Notes: generated by a model from the letters alone, not told the origin. Shown: positions 23,896 to 34,586, counted from the first letter of the stretch. The stretch: DNA of 64,000 bases from Paenibacillus sp. FSL W8-0426 (GCF_037969725.1 NZ_CP150203.1:5224001-5288000), one strand, 5' to 3'. Program-made: numbers and translations.

Positions 23896-25120
23896 CGCCC
23901 ACCTTTCCGGCCACCCCGATGACGAGGTCGTCCTGCGAATTCCCTCCAAGGTAGCGTAGCGCCGTTTCCCCAAGGATCGCGATGCCCGTGAAGATCGCGC
24001 GCTCGTCAAAGATGATCGAATCGCTGTGCAAAGGCAGCTGTGACCTGGCGTCTTCCGCCGATACGGTCCCCAAGCGGAACATCGCACCCGGCACATGCTC
24101 CAGATAAGCCCCGAAATCTTCGGCCCCCATGGAGGGTTCCAGCAGTTCAACGACAGCTTCCCGCCCCACGATGGCCTCTCCGGCCTGACGGATCACGTCC
24201 ACGAACCGATCGTCGTTTACGACGGGCGAGCCTCCCCGATAATACGTCAATTCGGCTTGTCCCCCGAAGCCTTCGGCAACGCGCTGAACCAATTGCCGGA
24301 TACGCTCCGGCAGCGCATCGCGCGTTTCGGTGCGGTGCGTGCGGACGGTGCCCGCCAACAGCACTTCATCGGCAATGATATTGTACGCCTTGCTGTTGCT
24401 TTGAAGCTTCGTAATCGACAACACGACGGAATCGAGCGGCGAAGCATTTCTGGACACGATCGTCTGCAAAGCACTGATAACCTGGGCCGCGATCACGACG
24501 GCATCCACGGTCTGATGGGGATAAGCAGCATGGCCTCCTTTACCCGTGATGCGTATATCGAACGCGTCCGCCGCAGCCAGCATCGGTCCTTTTCGGATAC
24601 CAACCGTTCCCGCAGGCAAGTTCGGCCATACATGAAGGGCCGCAATGGCGTCCACCTTCGGGTTGTGCAGCACACCGTCTGCGATTAAGTCGGTTGCGCC
24701 TCCTCTCACTTCCTCGGCAGGCTGAAATATGAACTTCACCGTGCCATGCAATTGTTCGCGGTATTCGCTCAGCGCCGCGGCCGTGCCTAATAGAATAGCC
24801 GTGTGTACGTCATGTCCGCAGGCATGCATCACCCCCGGATTAAGGCTGGCGAAGGGCAAGCCTGTTTTTTCCTCCATCGGTAGTGCATCCATGTCTGCCC
24901 GCAGTGCCAGCACCTTTCCCGGCCTGCTTCCATGAAGCAGCCCCACGACACCCGTGCCGCCGACGCCGGTCCGCACTTCCAGACCGGCTCCCTGCAGAAA
25001 CTCCGCAACGGTACGGGCCGTCTCGAATTCCTGATGTCCCAGTTCAGGATGCTGATGCAACTGGCGGCGCAGCCGGATCGCTTCATCCTTCCACTTTTCG
25101 GCAACGCATGCAAAGCTCAT
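23882..25120 (-). CDS. M20D amidohydrolase (N-acyl amino acid / peptide)
   Basis: A 412-aa metal-dependent amidohydrolase of the HipO/IAA-amidohydrolase group, likely removing acyl groups from N-acyl amino acids or cleaving dipeptides. Signatures: RRQLHQHPELGHQEF, LRADMDALPMEE, MHACGHDVHTAILLG (metal and catalytic residues), FQPAEEVRGGA (catalytic Glu-Glu), ITGKGGHAAYPHQTVDAV in the dimerisation lid, and PSMGAEDFG. Standard length. A strong AAGGAGGAG site precedes the ATG. It lies 45 bp after the ABC ATPase gene and overlaps the M28-like gene, so uptake and hydrolysis are co-expressed. Confidence 0.93.
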   Translation of the reverse strand: MSFACVAEKWKDEAIRLRRQLHQHPELGHQEFETARTVAEFLQGAGLEVRTGVGGTGVVGLLHGSRPGKVLALRADMDALPMEEKTGLPFASLNPGVMHACGHDVHTAILLGTAAALSEYREQLHGTVKFIFQPAEEVRGGATDLIADGVLHNPKVDAIAALHVWPNLPAGTVGIRKGPMLAAADAFDIRITGKGGHAAYPHQTVDAVVIAAQVISALQTIVSRNASPLDSVVLSITKLQSNSKAYNIIADEVLLAGTVRTHRTETRDALPERIRQLVQRVAEGFGGQAELTYYRGGSPVVNDDRFVDVIRQAGEAIVGREAVVELLEPSMGAEDFGAYLEHVPGAMFRLGTVSAEDARSQLPLHSDSIIFDERAIFTGIAILGETALRYLGGNSQDDLVIGVAGKVGDARD

Positions 25121-25165
25121 ATCATACTCCTCCTTCTCTTTCTCCTATATAACATTCAGAACGGG

Positions 25166-26149
25166 TCAGTGTTGATATAGGTGGCACTGTACCTCCCTGC
25201 CCGGGGCAACGGCAAGATTGTCCGGCACGACGGCTCTGCACACATCCATCGCATAGGGACAGCGGGTGTGAAACACGCATCCGGACGGCGGGTTCAGCGG
25301 AGAAGGAATTTCTCCGCTCAAGACGACCCGCTCTCTCTTCAGGCGCGGATTCGGCACGGGCACGGCCGACAGCAGTGATTTTGTATACGGATGCAGCGGA
25401 TCGGCAAACAGTTCTTCCGTCTGTCCTTGTTCGACCATATGCCCCAAATACATCACTCCGATCCGATCGGCAATGTGTCGTACCACGCTCAGATCATGCG
25501 CAATAAACAGATACGCGATGCCGCTCTCCTGCTGCACTTCTTCCAGCAGATTAATGACTTGCGATTGGATGGAGACATCCAACGCCGATACCGGCTCGTC
25601 ACAGATGATGAGCTTGGGATCGAGCGCCAGCGCTTTGGCAATGCCCAGACGCTGGCGCTGTCCGCCTGAGAACTCGTGCGGATAACGACTGTAATGCTCC
25701 TCGTTGAAACCTACTTTGTACAGCAGCTCCAACGCTTTCTCGGTCCGTTGCCGCTTGCTGCCTTTGCGGTGAATCAGCAATGGCTCCTCAATGGTGTAAC
25801 CAACGCGCTTGCGCGGATCAAGCGAAGTGTACGGGTCCTGGAATACCATCTGCATATGCTGGCGGTAACTTCGAAGCTGGCTTCTGCCTAGGCCGAAAAT
25901 GTCCGTACCGTCATAAACGGCGTTTCCGGACGTCGGTTCGATCAATCGAAGGATCGTTCGGCCGAGCGTGCTTTTGCCGCAGCCCGACTCGCCCACAAGT
26001 CCGAAGGTTTGCCCGGCATGGACGTCAAAAGATACACCGTTCACAGCCTTGACTTGGCCCGTCGTTCTGCCCAGAGACGATTTCACCGGAAAATGTTTGG
26101 TCAATCCGTCGATATGCAGCAGCGGCTGCTCCTCAGACAATGTGCTCAT
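25166..26149 (-). CDS. peptide ABC transporter ATP-binding protein (DppF/OppF type)
   Basis: A 327-aa ATPase that powers peptide import with the partner at 26133. Walker A is [15 protein letters not shown], the ABC signature is [15 protein letters not shown], and Walker [13 protein letters not shown]. The C-terminal oligopeptide-transport extension includes [14 protein letters not shown], a Cys cluster typical of DppF/OppF. It starts 17 bp inside the end of the preceding ATPase gene, so translation is coupled. Confidence 0.95.
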   Translation of the reverse strand: MSTLSEEQPLLHIDGLTKHFPVKSSLGRTTGQVKAVNGVSFDVHAGQTFGLVGESGCGKSTLGRTILRLIEPTSGNAVYDGTDIFGLGRSQLRSYRQHMQMVFQDPYTSLDPRKRVGYTIEEPLLIHRKGSKRQRTEKALELLYKVGFNEEHYSRYPHEFSGGQRQRLGIAKALALDPKLIICDEPVSALDVSIQSQVINLLEEVQQESGIAYLFIAHDLSVVRHIADRIGVMYLGHMVEQGQTEELFADPLHPYTKSLLSAVPVPNPRLKRERVVLSGEIPSPLNPPSGCVFHTRCPYAMDVCRAVVPDNLAVAPGREVQCHLYQH

Positions 26150-27152
26150 ATTCCTCCCCCCTCTCCTGCGTCGCCGCTGCGATACCCGGATACCAGCAGC
26201 GCACTTTATGATTTTCCCCGATGCCCTTCAAGGGCGGGGTCTCCTTCAGGCAGCGTTCGCTGGCATGCGCGCATCTGGAGGCGAACCGGCAACCGGCCGG
26301 AACATGGTGGAGGGAGGGCACCGTACCTTCGATGACATGCAGCTTCTCGCTGCGATCCCCGTCAATCCGGGGGATGGAGCTCATCAGCCCCGACGTGTAC
26401 GGATGCTGGGGGTTGAAGAACAGGTCATCCACATCCGCTTCCTCCACGACTTGCCCCAAATACATGACTGCCACTCTGGAGCATGTTTCGGCGACGACCC
26501 CCAGATCATGCGTGATCAGGATGACGCCCATGCGGTTTTCATTCTTCAAGCTGGAGATCAAATCCAGGATCTGCGCCTGAATCGTGACATCGAGCGCTGT
26601 AGTCGGCTCATCCGCAATGAGCAGCTTGGGATTGCAAGCCAAGGCCATCGCGATCATGACGCGCTGCCGCATGCCGCCCGATATTTCATGCGGGTGCTCG
26701 TCAACACGACGTTCCGGGGACGGAATGCCCGTTTTGCGCAGCAATTCCACCGCCGCTTCTTTTGCCTTTTTGCCTCGTAACCCCCGATGGAGCCTCAAAC
26801 TTTCGGCAATCTGCTTACCGATGGTATGCACCGGACTCAAGGAAGACATCGGGTCCTGGAAAATCATCGAGATGTCGTTGCCTCGAATACGCTCCATCTC
26901 CCGCCCGGACAACGCAAGCAAGTTGGTTCCCTCATAGCGGACCTCTCCGCCGTACCGTACGGCCTCTTCGTCAAACAGTCGTAGGATCGATTCGGCGGTG
27001 ACGCTTTTGCCGCAACCGGATTCACCTACAATGCCAAGCGTCTCTCCCGCATTAACGCGGAAGGTGACGCCATCCACCGCATGAATGGTTCCTCGTTCGG
27101 TAGCAATGGACACTTTCAAGTCCCGTACGTCAAGCAGCGGCTCTTTTTCCAC
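26133..27152 (-). CDS. peptide ABC transporter ATP-binding protein (DppD/OppD type)
   Basis: A 339-aa partner ATPase. Walker [16 protein letters not shown], signature [15 protein letters not shown], Walker [17 protein letters not shown], and the C-terminal Cys-containing extension [17 protein letters not shown] start at 27152 with AAAGGAGGG upstream; the more upstream ATG reads through this site. It overlaps the end of the permease gene by about 20 bp. Confidence 0.95.
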   Translation of the reverse strand: MEKEPLLDVRDLKVSIATERGTIHAVDGVTFRVNAGETLGIVGESGCGKSVTAESILRLFDEEAVRYGGEVRYEGTNLLALSGREMERIRGNDISMIFQDPMSSLSPVHTIGKQIAESLRLHRGLRGKKAKEAAVELLRKTGIPSPERRVDEHPHEISGGMRQRVMIAMALACNPKLLIADEPTTALDVTIQAQILDLISSLKNENRMGVILITHDLGVVAETCSRVAVMYLGQVVEEADVDDLFFNPQHPYTSGLMSSIPRIDGDRSEKLHVIEGTVPSLHHVPAGCRFASRCAHASERCLKETPPLKGIGENHKVRCWYPGIAAATQERGEEYEHIV

Positions 27153-28053
27153 GGCGCTTCCCTCCTTTCGCCTTGCGTGCATGCGGGTCCATCAGGTCCC
27201 TGAGCCCGTCGCCGAACAAATTCAGGCCGAGTACGACCAGCAGCAGGAAGCTGCCGGGAAACACGGTCATCCACCAAGCGTTATAGATGACGTTTTTGCC
27301 GTCGAACAGCATGTTTCCGAGACTCGGCGCAGGCGATGGGATGCCCGCACCAAGGAAACTGAGCGACGCTTCCGTCAGAATGGATACCGCAAAAATGAAC
27401 GTGGCCTGAATGATGAGCGGCGATAAGGTGTTGGGAGCCATATGGATCCAGATGATCCGCCAACGGCTTGCCCCTTGGGCATGCAACGCCTCGATGTAGG
27501 TCAGTTCCCTGACCACAAGCGCCTTGGCCCGAATGATTCGCGCCACGGATGGAATGAAAATGATGCTTAAGGCGATGACGACATTCACCGGACGCGGTCC
27601 GAGTGCAGCCATGATCGAAATAGCGAGCAAGATGGAAGGAAACGCGAACAACCCGTCGCAGATGCGCATCAGGATATGGTCCAACAGCGTGTAACTGGCC
27701 GACAGCAATCCAATCAGCATGCCGATCAGCGACGAGATGGCCGTCACCGCCAATCCCACGATGACCGAAATGCGCAGTCCGTACACCGCGCGGGTGAACA
27801 CGTCGCGACCGAAGTTGTCCGTGCCGAACGGATGAGCCAGACTGGGCCCTTTCAGGCGGTTGACCGGATCGATCTGCAACGGACCGTACGGCGTCAGAAG
27901 CGGCCCGAAGCTAATGAGCAGCAAGAGCAGGAACAGAATGAACGCCCCCGTCACCAGTAGGCGGTTATGCGTGATGCGCTTGAAGGCCAAGCGCCGGTTT
28001 GTGGCGGAGCGGAGCCCGGCCGGGGCCAGAGCGGCTCCCGAATTCGCCGACAT
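27130..28053 (-). CDS. peptide ABC transporter permease (DppC type)
   Basis: A 307-aa membrane permease. An N-terminal helix (RLLVTGAFILFLLLLLISFG) is followed by a periplasmic loop with HPFGTDNFGRDVFTRAVYG, a DppC/OppC hallmark. Five more helices follow, with the EAA loop EALHAQGASRWRIIWIHMAP contacting the ATPases. Start at ATG 28053, chosen for AAAAGGAGG upstream; the longer frame reads through it. It lies 41 bp after the DppB-type gene. Confidence 0.94.
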   Translation of the reverse strand: MSANSGAALAPAGLRSATNRRLAFKRITHNRLLVTGAFILFLLLLLISFGPLLTPYGPLQIDPVNRLKGPSLAHPFGTDNFGRDVFTRAVYGLRISVIVGLAVTAISSLIGMLIGLLSASYTLLDHILMRICDGLFAFPSILLAISIMAALGPRPVNVVIALSIIFIPSVARIIRAKALVVRELTYIEALHAQGASRWRIIWIHMAPNTLSPLIIQATFIFAVSILTEASLSFLGAGIPSPAPSLGNMLFDGKNVIYNAWWMTVFPGSFLLLVVLGLNLFGDGLRDLMDPHARKAKGGKRRGKRAAA

Positions 28054-28094
28054 AGGCGTTCCTCCTTTTGTAGTCAAAATTAATGACGATGAAA

Positions 28095-29033
28095 TTATTT
28101 TTTATTCAGACGAACGCGCGGATCAACCACGCCGTATAACAAATCGACGATCAAGTTCACGAATACGTATGCCACGGTCACGAGCAGCACCGAGCCCTGA
28201 ATAACCGTGTAGTCACGGCGGCTGATGGAATTGACGATCAATTGCCCCACGCCCGGAATATTGAACAGCGTTTCGATGACAGCTGCACCTGTTACGAGAC
28301 CGCCAAAGGATTCGCCGATGACAGTCAGGATGGGAATGAACGCAACCCGGAGCGCATGTGTATAAATGATCCATTTTTCCTTTACACCCTTGGCTTTGGC
28401 CGTTTTGATGAAGTTCTCCGACAGCACGTCCAGAATGGACGCTCTCGTCATGCGTGCGATCAGGGCAGCTTGGATTACGCCCAGCACAATGCCGGGCAAC
28501 AGCAAGTATTTCAGGTGTGACCACAAGCCTGACTCCAGCGGCTGATATCCTGCAACGGGAAGCCATTGCAGCTTGACCCCGAACAGGATGACCAGCAGTG
28601 AGCCGAGCAAAAAGCTTGGTATGGAAATGCCTAACATCGAGAACCCCATGACGAATTGGTCCACGATGCCACCTCTGTGTCTAGCCGCAGTGATGCCTAG
28701 CGTCAATGCCAGCGCAATACCGATGATCTGGGCAAGGATGGCAAGAGACAACGTGGGTCCCAACCTTTCCACGAAAGCTTGCACAACCGGTTTGTCCAGA
28801 AAAACGGATTGTCCCAAATCGCCGGAGAGCAGGCCCAGCAGCCAAATGCCGAATTGCTCGTAAATCGGGCGATCCAGTCCCATCCGGCTTCGCATTTCGT
28901 CAATGTCGGCCTGGGTTGCCTCCTCACCCAGCAGAATCGCCGCCGGATCGCCGGGCGTCAGATGGATGATAGAGAACACGACCACCGCCACGACGAACAG
29001 CACAGGCACCAGCGAAAGCAACCGGCGAACCAT
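28095..29033 (-). CDS. peptide ABC transporter permease (DppB type)
   Basis: A 312-aa permease with the family N-terminus MVRRLLSLVPVLFVVAVVVF, the conserved IHLTPGDPA, six predicted helices and the EAA loop FIKTAKAKGVKEKWIIYTHA. ATG 29033 is preceded by GGGAGG. Second gene of the operon, 101 bp after the binding-protein gene. Confidence 0.94.
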   Translation of the reverse strand: MVRRLLSLVPVLFVVAVVVFSIIHLTPGDPAAILLGEEATQADIDEMRSRMGLDRPIYEQFGIWLLGLLSGDLGQSVFLDKPVVQAFVERLGPTLSLAILAQIIGIALALTLGITAARHRGGIVDQFVMGFSMLGISIPSFLLGSLLVILFGVKLQWLPVAGYQPLESGLWSHLKYLLLPGIVLGVIQAALIARMTRASILDVLSENFIKTAKAKGVKEKWIIYTHALRVAFIPILTVIGESFGGLVTGAAVIETLFNIPGVGQLIVNSISRRDYTVIQGSVLLVTVAYVFVNLIVDLLYGVVDPRVRLNKK

Positions 29034-29134
29034 GTATCCTCCCAATCAAATCCCCCCGCTTCGCATCAGTTAGCAGAATGGCAGCCTTTATGCGTGAATG
29101 CGCCGCAGCTTGGGCTGCCGATTCGCCGCCTTTT

Positions 29135-30742
29135 TTACTTGGTATTGGACGTATTCCAGAAAATCGGTCCAAGGATGTTTTGGAATCCCTGAACGTTTTT
29201 GGACAGCGCCGTAATTTGTTTCGAGTGCCCAATGATGGAGAAGGGCACCTCGTCCCATACAAATTGTTGCAGCCCATCGATCAACGGACGTGCTTCTTCC
29301 ACCGATGAAGCAGTGCGAATGCCTTGAAGAAGCTCATCCAGCTTCTCGCTCTTCAGCAGCCCAGCGGCCCCTCCCCAGAACGAATACTGGTAGAACGTTG
29401 GCCGGAATGCATAACTCATCGGATAGATGTCCCATCCCTTTCCTGTCGCAAGCTTCTCCTGCAAGGTAGGCCAATCGTACACATCGAGCTTCACCTTCAC
29501 CCCGATCGATTCAAGCTCTTGCTGGAGCACGACGGCCACATTGTATTGGTCCACGTAATCACGAGTGGTGAAGATGGTAATCTCCTCCCCGTTGTATCCC
29601 GCTTCTTGCAATAGCTGCTTGGCTTTCTCGGCATTCGCCTGGCTATAGGCTTCCTTGCCTTTCTCCGAGTACCAGTTCGGGAATTCCGGCAGGACCAGGG
29701 AGGATGTTTTGACATAAAATTGCTCGTCCCGGAACGTCGATGTCAGGATGTCGTCCGCATTCTGGATCGCGTTGACCGCCTGACGCAGCTTTACGTTCTG
29801 AAATAGGCCGTTCTGGCTGTTATAGAAGTAAGCGATCAGACCGCCCGGACTCAGATACGTCTGCAGATCCGGATTCGAAGCGACCTGCTGCTCATTGTCC
29901 ACCGAAATGTTGAGCGCAATGTCGTACTCCCCGGAAGCAATCCCGGCCAACCGCGTGGACTCATCCGTCACGAAGCGGAAGTAGAGATCGCTGGCGATCG
30001 CTTCCTTCTTGCCTCCCGCACCGTCGGCCGGTTCGGTTCGCGCACTGTAATCATCGAACTTCTTCAGGTGAATGTACTGATCTTGCTTCCATTCCTCCAA
30101 TTGATAAGGCCCTGTGCCGATGAACTCTTTAATGCCCGTATCCTCGGCCGCTTCGACCACCTCTTTTGGATAAATGGCAGCAGCCGGAATGGGGTCGGCC
30201 AACAGCTGCAGCGTCAGCAAGAACGGCGTTTTCAACTGAAGCTCCACCGTATATTTGTCTTTGTCTTTGGCTTTGGCAACGGCACCGACAAAATTGGCTT
30301 TCCCATGGCTGGACAACCTGATCCAGCGATTCAACGAAGCCTCGACATCCTCGGCTTGGAGTTCCTTGCCATTGTGAAACTTCACGCCTTGGCGAAGATG
30401 GAACGTGTACGTCAATCGATCCTCGCTAACTTCGTAGGACTCGGCCAATAGCGGAATGACTTGGGCGTTTTGGTCCAGCGTAACCAATTGTTCGTAAATT
30501 TCGCGGGACACGTCCTTTACGGCCGTATTGGAGGAAATGTGGGCGTCCAGCGTCACGGGCTGAGTCGGATATCCGATATTCAGCACCTGGCCTTGCTTGG
30601 CCTCGCCTTCGGCCGATGCGGGTGCGTCATTCCCGGACGCAGCTGCTCCCTGCGTCGTTTGCCCCTGACCTCCCGAAGCGCAGCCGGCGAGCAGCAGCAC
30701 GATCAGGATCAAGAGCAGCGCAGGTTTCCATTTGTTTTTCAT
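29135..30742 (-). CDS. peptide-binding lipoprotein, SBP family 5
   Basis: A 535-aa substrate-binding lipoprotein that captures peptides outside the membrane and passes them to the permeases. The N-terminus has a lipoprotein signal (LLLILIVLLLAGCAS, lipobox LAGC, Cys about residue 21), then a Gly/Ala-rich linker. The family 5 signature YTFHLRQGVKFHNGKELQAE follows. Standard length; ATG with AAAGGGG upstream. It heads an operon of transport (four further genes), M20, M28-like and SDR genes, suggesting the substrate is a peptide or N-acyl peptide degraded inside the cell. Confidence 0.93.
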   Translation of the reverse strand: MKNKWKPALLLILIVLLLAGCASGGQGQTTQGAAASGNDAPASAEGEAKQGQVLNIGYPTQPVTLDAHISSNTAVKDVSREIYEQLVTLDQNAQVIPLLAESYEVSEDRLTYTFHLRQGVKFHNGKELQAEDVEASLNRWIRLSSHGKANFVGAVAKAKDKDKYTVELQLKTPFLLTLQLLADPIPAAAIYPKEVVEAAEDTGIKEFIGTGPYQLEEWKQDQYIHLKKFDDYSARTEPADGAGGKKEAIASDLYFRFVTDESTRLAGIASGEYDIALNISVDNEQQVASNPDLQTYLSPGGLIAYFYNSQNGLFQNVKLRQAVNAIQNADDILTSTFRDEQFYVKTSSLVLPEFPNWYSEKGKEAYSQANAEKAKQLLQEAGYNGEEITIFTTRDYVDQYNVAVVLQQELESIGVKVKLDVYDWPTLQEKLATGKGWDIYPMSYAFRPTFYQYSFWGGAAGLLKSEKLDELLQGIRTASSVEEARPLIDGLQQFVWDEVPFSIIGHSKQITALSKNVQGFQNILGPIFWNTSNTK

Positions 30743-30993
30743 AAGACAATCCCCTTTCTATTCTTCCCGATGGGTGAGGTCCGACAGGAATGTCAATCAC
30801 GACTTAACTTGTCGGATTAGTGAAATTTAATCTAAGGCTAAACGGAGGCCTGCGTTTTGTAAAATAAGCATTTATAAACTATGAATTCATTTTTTGTTAA
30901 TCCACAAAGTGGGTCGATTTCGTTTACACCCACAAACGCCGGATGCTAAGATACTTGAAAATTTATCCTGATTATGGGAAAGGAGCTTGACCG

Positions 30994-32496
30994 ATGCCAA
31001 CGATCACGAACCTGCATCCGAAATTGCTTCAACATATCGAAAAAATCGAACATTACAAACAGGTGCTCACCCTGCTGAACTGGGATGCCCGAACAGGTGC
31101 GCCGCGCAAAGGCGCGATCCACGCCGCACGTGCCAAAGGTACACTTGCCGAAGAATTGTTCAAATTACAAAGGGACCCGGAATTCGGCAAGCTTTTGGAA
31201 GAAGCAGAGTCTGATGAACATGCGGATGATCTCACGAAGCGGATTGTACGAGAGCATCGCAGAGCTTTTACGCGCTGGAGCGCTATCCCTGTGGAGGAAT
31301 ATCGAGCATTCGTAGATCGGCAAGGACTCGCAAGCGTAGCCTGGCTCGAAGCCAGGGCAGCCAATGATTTTTCCCTGTTCGCTCCTCATCTGAAATCCAT
31401 TTTCGATCTCAGCCTGAAATTTGCTTCCTACTGGGGATATGACGAGCATCCGTACGATGCGCTGGTGCAGCAATTCGATCCCGATTTGAATGCCCGCACC
31501 TTGAACCGTATCTTCGGAGAATTGAAATCGGCGTTGTTGCCCCTGATTGCACGCGTAACCTCCGCGCCAAGACAGCCGGACACATCCATCTTCACTCGGC
31601 CGTTTCCGTTGGATAAACAAGAACAGCTTGGAATACAGTTGTTAAATGCAATACGATACGACTTCGATGCCGGTAAATTCGGCGCAACGGTACATCCTTT
31701 TAGCTCAGCCATTAACCCCCATGACGCGCGGGTGGCGTCGAAATATGTAGAAAATGACGTGCGCATTTCATTATGGAGCGCGCTCCACGAAGGCGGCCAC
31801 TCGCTCTATACCCAGCATATCGATCCCGAATTGATCCATACCGGTCTTGGCATCTTTACCTCCTACGGCATACATGAATCCCAATCCATCTTTTTCGAAA
31901 AATTTATCGGCAGGCACAAGGGCTTCTGGCAGAACCATTATCCAGGCCTGCAGCAATTGCAGCCGGACCCGTTCGCCAATGTTGAGCTGGACGAATTTTA
32001 TTTAGCTCTGAACGCCGTACAGCCTTCGCTGAACCGTTTCGAGGCGGACGAGCTGACCTACAACCTGCACCTTATCATTCGATACGAACTGGAACTGGCT
32101 ATCATTGCCGGGGAAGTCGATTACGATGCATTGCCTGAAGCCTGGAACGACAAGTACGAGGAATATCTCGGCGTGCGTCCGCCATCCCATCTGGAGGGCA
32201 TACTGCAGGACGGGCATTGGTCTGCCGGGTTTGGACTGTTCCCTTCGTATACGCTCGGTTTCGTCTACGCTGCGCAGCTTCATGAAGCGATCCGCCGAGA
32301 CCTTTCCGACTACGACCAACTGGTCGAAGAAGACCGACTTGAACCGATCCTCGAATGGCTGGCAACGCATGTCCAGCAATACGGCAAATCGCGTTCCGCT
32401 GACGAACTCATTCACGCTATTACGGGACAAGGCATTGATACCGCTCCATTGATTCGTTATTTGACCGAGAAATACGAACGGTTATATTCGTTGTGA
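30994..32496 (+). CDS. M32-family metallocarboxypeptidase
   Basis: A 500-aa zinc carboxypeptidase (thermostable carboxypeptidase Taq family) removing C-terminal residues from peptides in the cytosol. Motifs: VRISLWSALHEGGHSLY with the HEGGH zinc site, IHESQSIFFEKFIGR with the third ligand and family HES motif, TYNLHLIIRYELE, and VRPPSHLEGILQDGHWSAG with GLFPSYTLG. ATG with AAAGGAG upstream. It is divergent from the peptide transport operon, with 251 bp of shared control region, consistent with a common role in peptide use. A terminator-like hairpin follows at 32629. Confidence 0.95.
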   Translation: MPTITNLHPKLLQHIEKIEHYKQVLTLLNWDARTGAPRKGAIHAARAKGTLAEELFKLQRDPEFGKLLEEAESDEHADDLTKRIVREHRRAFTRWSAIPVEEYRAFVDRQGLASVAWLEARAANDFSLFAPHLKSIFDLSLKFASYWGYDEHPYDALVQQFDPDLNARTLNRIFGELKSALLPLIARVTSAPRQPDTSIFTRPFPLDKQEQLGIQLLNAIRYDFDAGKFGATVHPFSSAINPHDARVASKYVENDVRISLWSALHEGGHSLYTQHIDPELIHTGLGIFTSYGIHESQSIFFEKFIGRHKGFWQNHYPGLQQLQPDPFANVELDEFYLALNAVQPSLNRFEADELTYNLHLIIRYELELAIIAGEVDYDALPEAWNDKYEEYLGVRPPSHLEGILQDGHWSAGFGLFPSYTLGFVYAAQLHEAIRRDLSDYDQLVEEDRLEPILEWLATHVQQYGKSRSADELIHAITGQGIDTAPLIRYLTEKYERLYSL

Positions 32497-32570
32497 TCGC
32501 AACAAACCCAATGCAGCAAAACACAACCGGAAATGATTTCTTTTCGGGAAAAAATTTATCATTTTACGGC

Positions 32571-32599
32571 TTCCCTTTTCCTCCGTCCGACTGTATAAT
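32571..32599 (+). promoter_or_regulatory. possible promoter upstream of the cyclomaltodextrinase gene
   Basis: TATAAT at 32594-32599 with a weak -35, TTCCCT, 17 bp upstream at 32571-32576. The terminator hairpin at 32629 lies between it and the gene. Confidence 0.45.
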
Positions 32600-32628
32600 A
32601 ATGACATAATTTAAAGGCTATGTTGCCG

Positions 32629-32669
32629 AAAGGTACAACCTCGCGAACATTGGAGGCTGTGCCTTTTTT
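32629..32669 (+). terminator. terminator / possible attenuator before the cyclomaltodextrinase gene
   Basis: AAAGGTACA...CCTC pairs with GAGG...TGTGCCTTT and is followed by six T (32664-32669). It may end the carboxypeptidase transcript (stop at 32496). If the TATAAT at 32594 is active, it would instead act in a short leader of the amylase gene. Confidence 0.75.
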
Positions 32670-32724
32670 GCGTTTTCTGGCCTGATTTGCACCACCACTA
32701 TTCCATCCAAGGAGTGAATGTGTA

Positions 32725-34479
32725 ATGCAGCTTGAAGCTATTTATCATCGTGCACGCTTGAACTGGTCTTATGCTTATGACCGCAACACCCTGCATATCC
32801 GCCTGCGAACCGGACGTGACGATCTGGATCAGGTATCCGCCGTCATCGGGGACAAATACGCTTGGGAACGCACGGCCCGCACCCTTCCGATGCGCAAATT
32901 CGCCAGCGACGAGCTGTTCGATTACTGGCAAATCGAAGTGCAGCCTCCATATCGAAGATTGCGCTACGGGTTCGAACTGGAGCAGGACGGCGAACGGATT
33001 TGGATGACCGAACGGGGATTCGAAACCGAGCTGCCCGAAAACCCGCTGGAATTTTACGACTTTCCTTTCCTGAATCCGGCGGACATTTTCCAGGCGCCTG
33101 CATGGGTGAAGGACGCTGTCTTTTATCAGATTTTTCCGGAGCGTTTCGCGAACGGCGACCCGTCGATCAGCCCCGAAGATACGGAGCCGTGGGGCGGCGA
33201 ACCGACGCCGACCAATTTCTTCGGCGGAGATTTGCAGGGAGTGATCGACCACCTCGACCATTTGAACCAGCTCGGCGTAAACGCCATTTACTTTACTCCG
33301 GTGTTCGAGGCCAGCACCAACCACAAATACAATACGGCCGATTATTTGAGGGTCGATCCTCATTTCGGCACCAATGCCAAGCTTAAGGAGCTCGTGGATG
33401 TATGTCATGCCCGCGGCATTCGGGTGATGCTCGATGCGGTATTCAACCATTCGGGAAGAGACTTCCCGCCTTTCGTCGATGTAATGAAAAACGGCCAGGC
33501 TTCGCCATACGCCGAATGGTTCCATGTGCGCGAATGGCCGCTGCGGATCGAGGACGGCATTCCGACGTACGATACGTTTGCCTTCGAACCGATCATGCCT
33601 AAGCTCAACACCGAGCACCCCGAAGTCAAAGCCTACCTTCTTGAGGTCGCCCGGTATTGGGTGCAGGAAATCGGCATCGACGGATGGAGGCTGGACGTGG
33701 CGAACGAAGTGGATCACCGCTTCTGGCGCGAGTTCCGGGATACGGTCAAAAGCATCAAGCCGGACGCGTATATCCTCGGCGAGATCTGGCACGATTCCAT
33801 CATGTGGCTGCAAGGGGACCAGTTCGATGCAGTCATGAACTACCCTTTTACCAATTCGGTGCTGGATTATGCGGTCCATGGCAAATTAGACGGAGCTGCC
33901 TTCGCCGGAGAGATCGGAAATCTGCTCGCGGCTTATCCGCAATCCGTCACGGAGGCGGCCTTCAATCTGCTGGGCAGCCATGACACGCCGCGCCTCTTGA
34001 CGGTCTGCGAGGGCGACGTTCGGCGCATGAAGCTTGCCGTCCTGCTGCTGTTGACCTACCCGGGAGTACCATGCATCTACTACGGCGACGAAGTCGGGTT
34101 GGAAGGCGGCTACGATCCGGGATGCCGGAAATGCATGGAATGGGACGAAACCCGGCAAAACCGCGATCTGCTCGACTTCTACACGCGGATCATCACGCTG
34201 CGCAAAACCCATTCGGCGCTGCGCGGCTCCAATTGGCGCATCGTGCACGCCGCCCAAAAAGATGCCGCAATTATAATCGAACGCACCGATGACGGGAGCC
34301 ACGAACATTTCCGCCTGCTGATGAATGCCGCCGAGTCGCCTCGGGTGCTGCAATTGCCCATGCCGGAAGAAGCAAGCTGGCGCGATGCATTTAGCGGCGA
34401 AGTGCTGACCTCGGAAACGTCGACGCTGGATATAGCGTTGGAAGGGCTTGATTTCCGCCTGCTCAAACTTGAAGTCTAG
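32725..34479 (+). CDS. cyclomaltodextrinase / neopullulanase (GH13_20)
   Basis: A 584-aa cytoplasmic enzyme that opens cyclodextrins and cleaves maltodextrins or pullulan. The first 120 residues form the CBM34-type N domain that mediates dimerisation in this subfamily. The GH13 barrel follows: [15 protein letters not shown], the conserved [23 protein letters not shown] with the nucleophile Asp, [10 protein letters not shown] with the acid Glu, and [12 protein letters not shown] with the third Asp. No signal peptide. GGAG 11 nt before the ATG. With the CGTase (39533) and the ABC importer (44620-48251) it fits an extracellular-cyclodextrin, import, hydrolysis route. Confidence 0.93.
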   Translation: MQLEAIYHRARLNWSYAYDRNTLHIRLRTGRDDLDQVSAVIGDKYAWERTARTLPMRKFASDELFDYWQIEVQPPYRRLRYGFELEQDGERIWMTERGFETELPENPLEFYDFPFLNPADIFQAPAWVKDAVFYQIFPERFANGDPSISPEDTEPWGGEPTPTNFFGGDLQGVIDHLDHLNQLGVNAIYFTPVFEASTNHKYNTADYLRVDPHFGTNAKLKELVDVCHARGIRVMLDAVFNHSGRDFPPFVDVMKNGQASPYAEWFHVREWPLRIEDGIPTYDTFAFEPIMPKLNTEHPEVKAYLLEVARYWVQEIGIDGWRLDVANEVDHRFWREFRDTVKSIKPDAYILGEIWHDSIMWLQGDQFDAVMNYPFTNSVLDYAVHGKLDGAAFAGEIGNLLAAYPQSVTEAAFNLLGSHDTPRLLTVCEGDVRRMKLAVLLLLTYPGVPCIYYGDEVGLEGGYDPGCRKCMEWDETRQNRDLLDFYTRIITLRKTHSALRGSNWRIVHAAQKDAAIIIERTDDGSHEHFRLLMNAAESPRVLQLPMPEEASWRDAFSGEVLTSETSTLDIALEGLDFRLLKLEV

Positions 34480-34506
34480 TGTATTCGGCTCAACGTTAAC
34501 CCAAAC

Positions 34507-34556
34507 CAAACACCCGCAGGAACCGATGGTCGATGGGCCATCCCTGCGGGTGTTTT
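34507..34556 (+). terminator. bidirectional terminator, cyclomaltodextrinase / AMP-ligase
   Basis: AAACACCCGCAGG (34508-34520) pairs with CCTGCGGGTGTTT (34543-34555), with an inner CCGATGG/CCAT pairing, T-rich on both strands, between convergent genes. Confidence 0.88.
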
Positions 34557-34586
34557 CACGTTTAATGTTTCAGCCTTATCTTCGGC

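Noticed and set aside
32698..33879. 393-codon minus-strand open frame
   Set aside because: Antisense to the cyclomaltodextrinase, whose catalytic motifs are clear on the plus strand.
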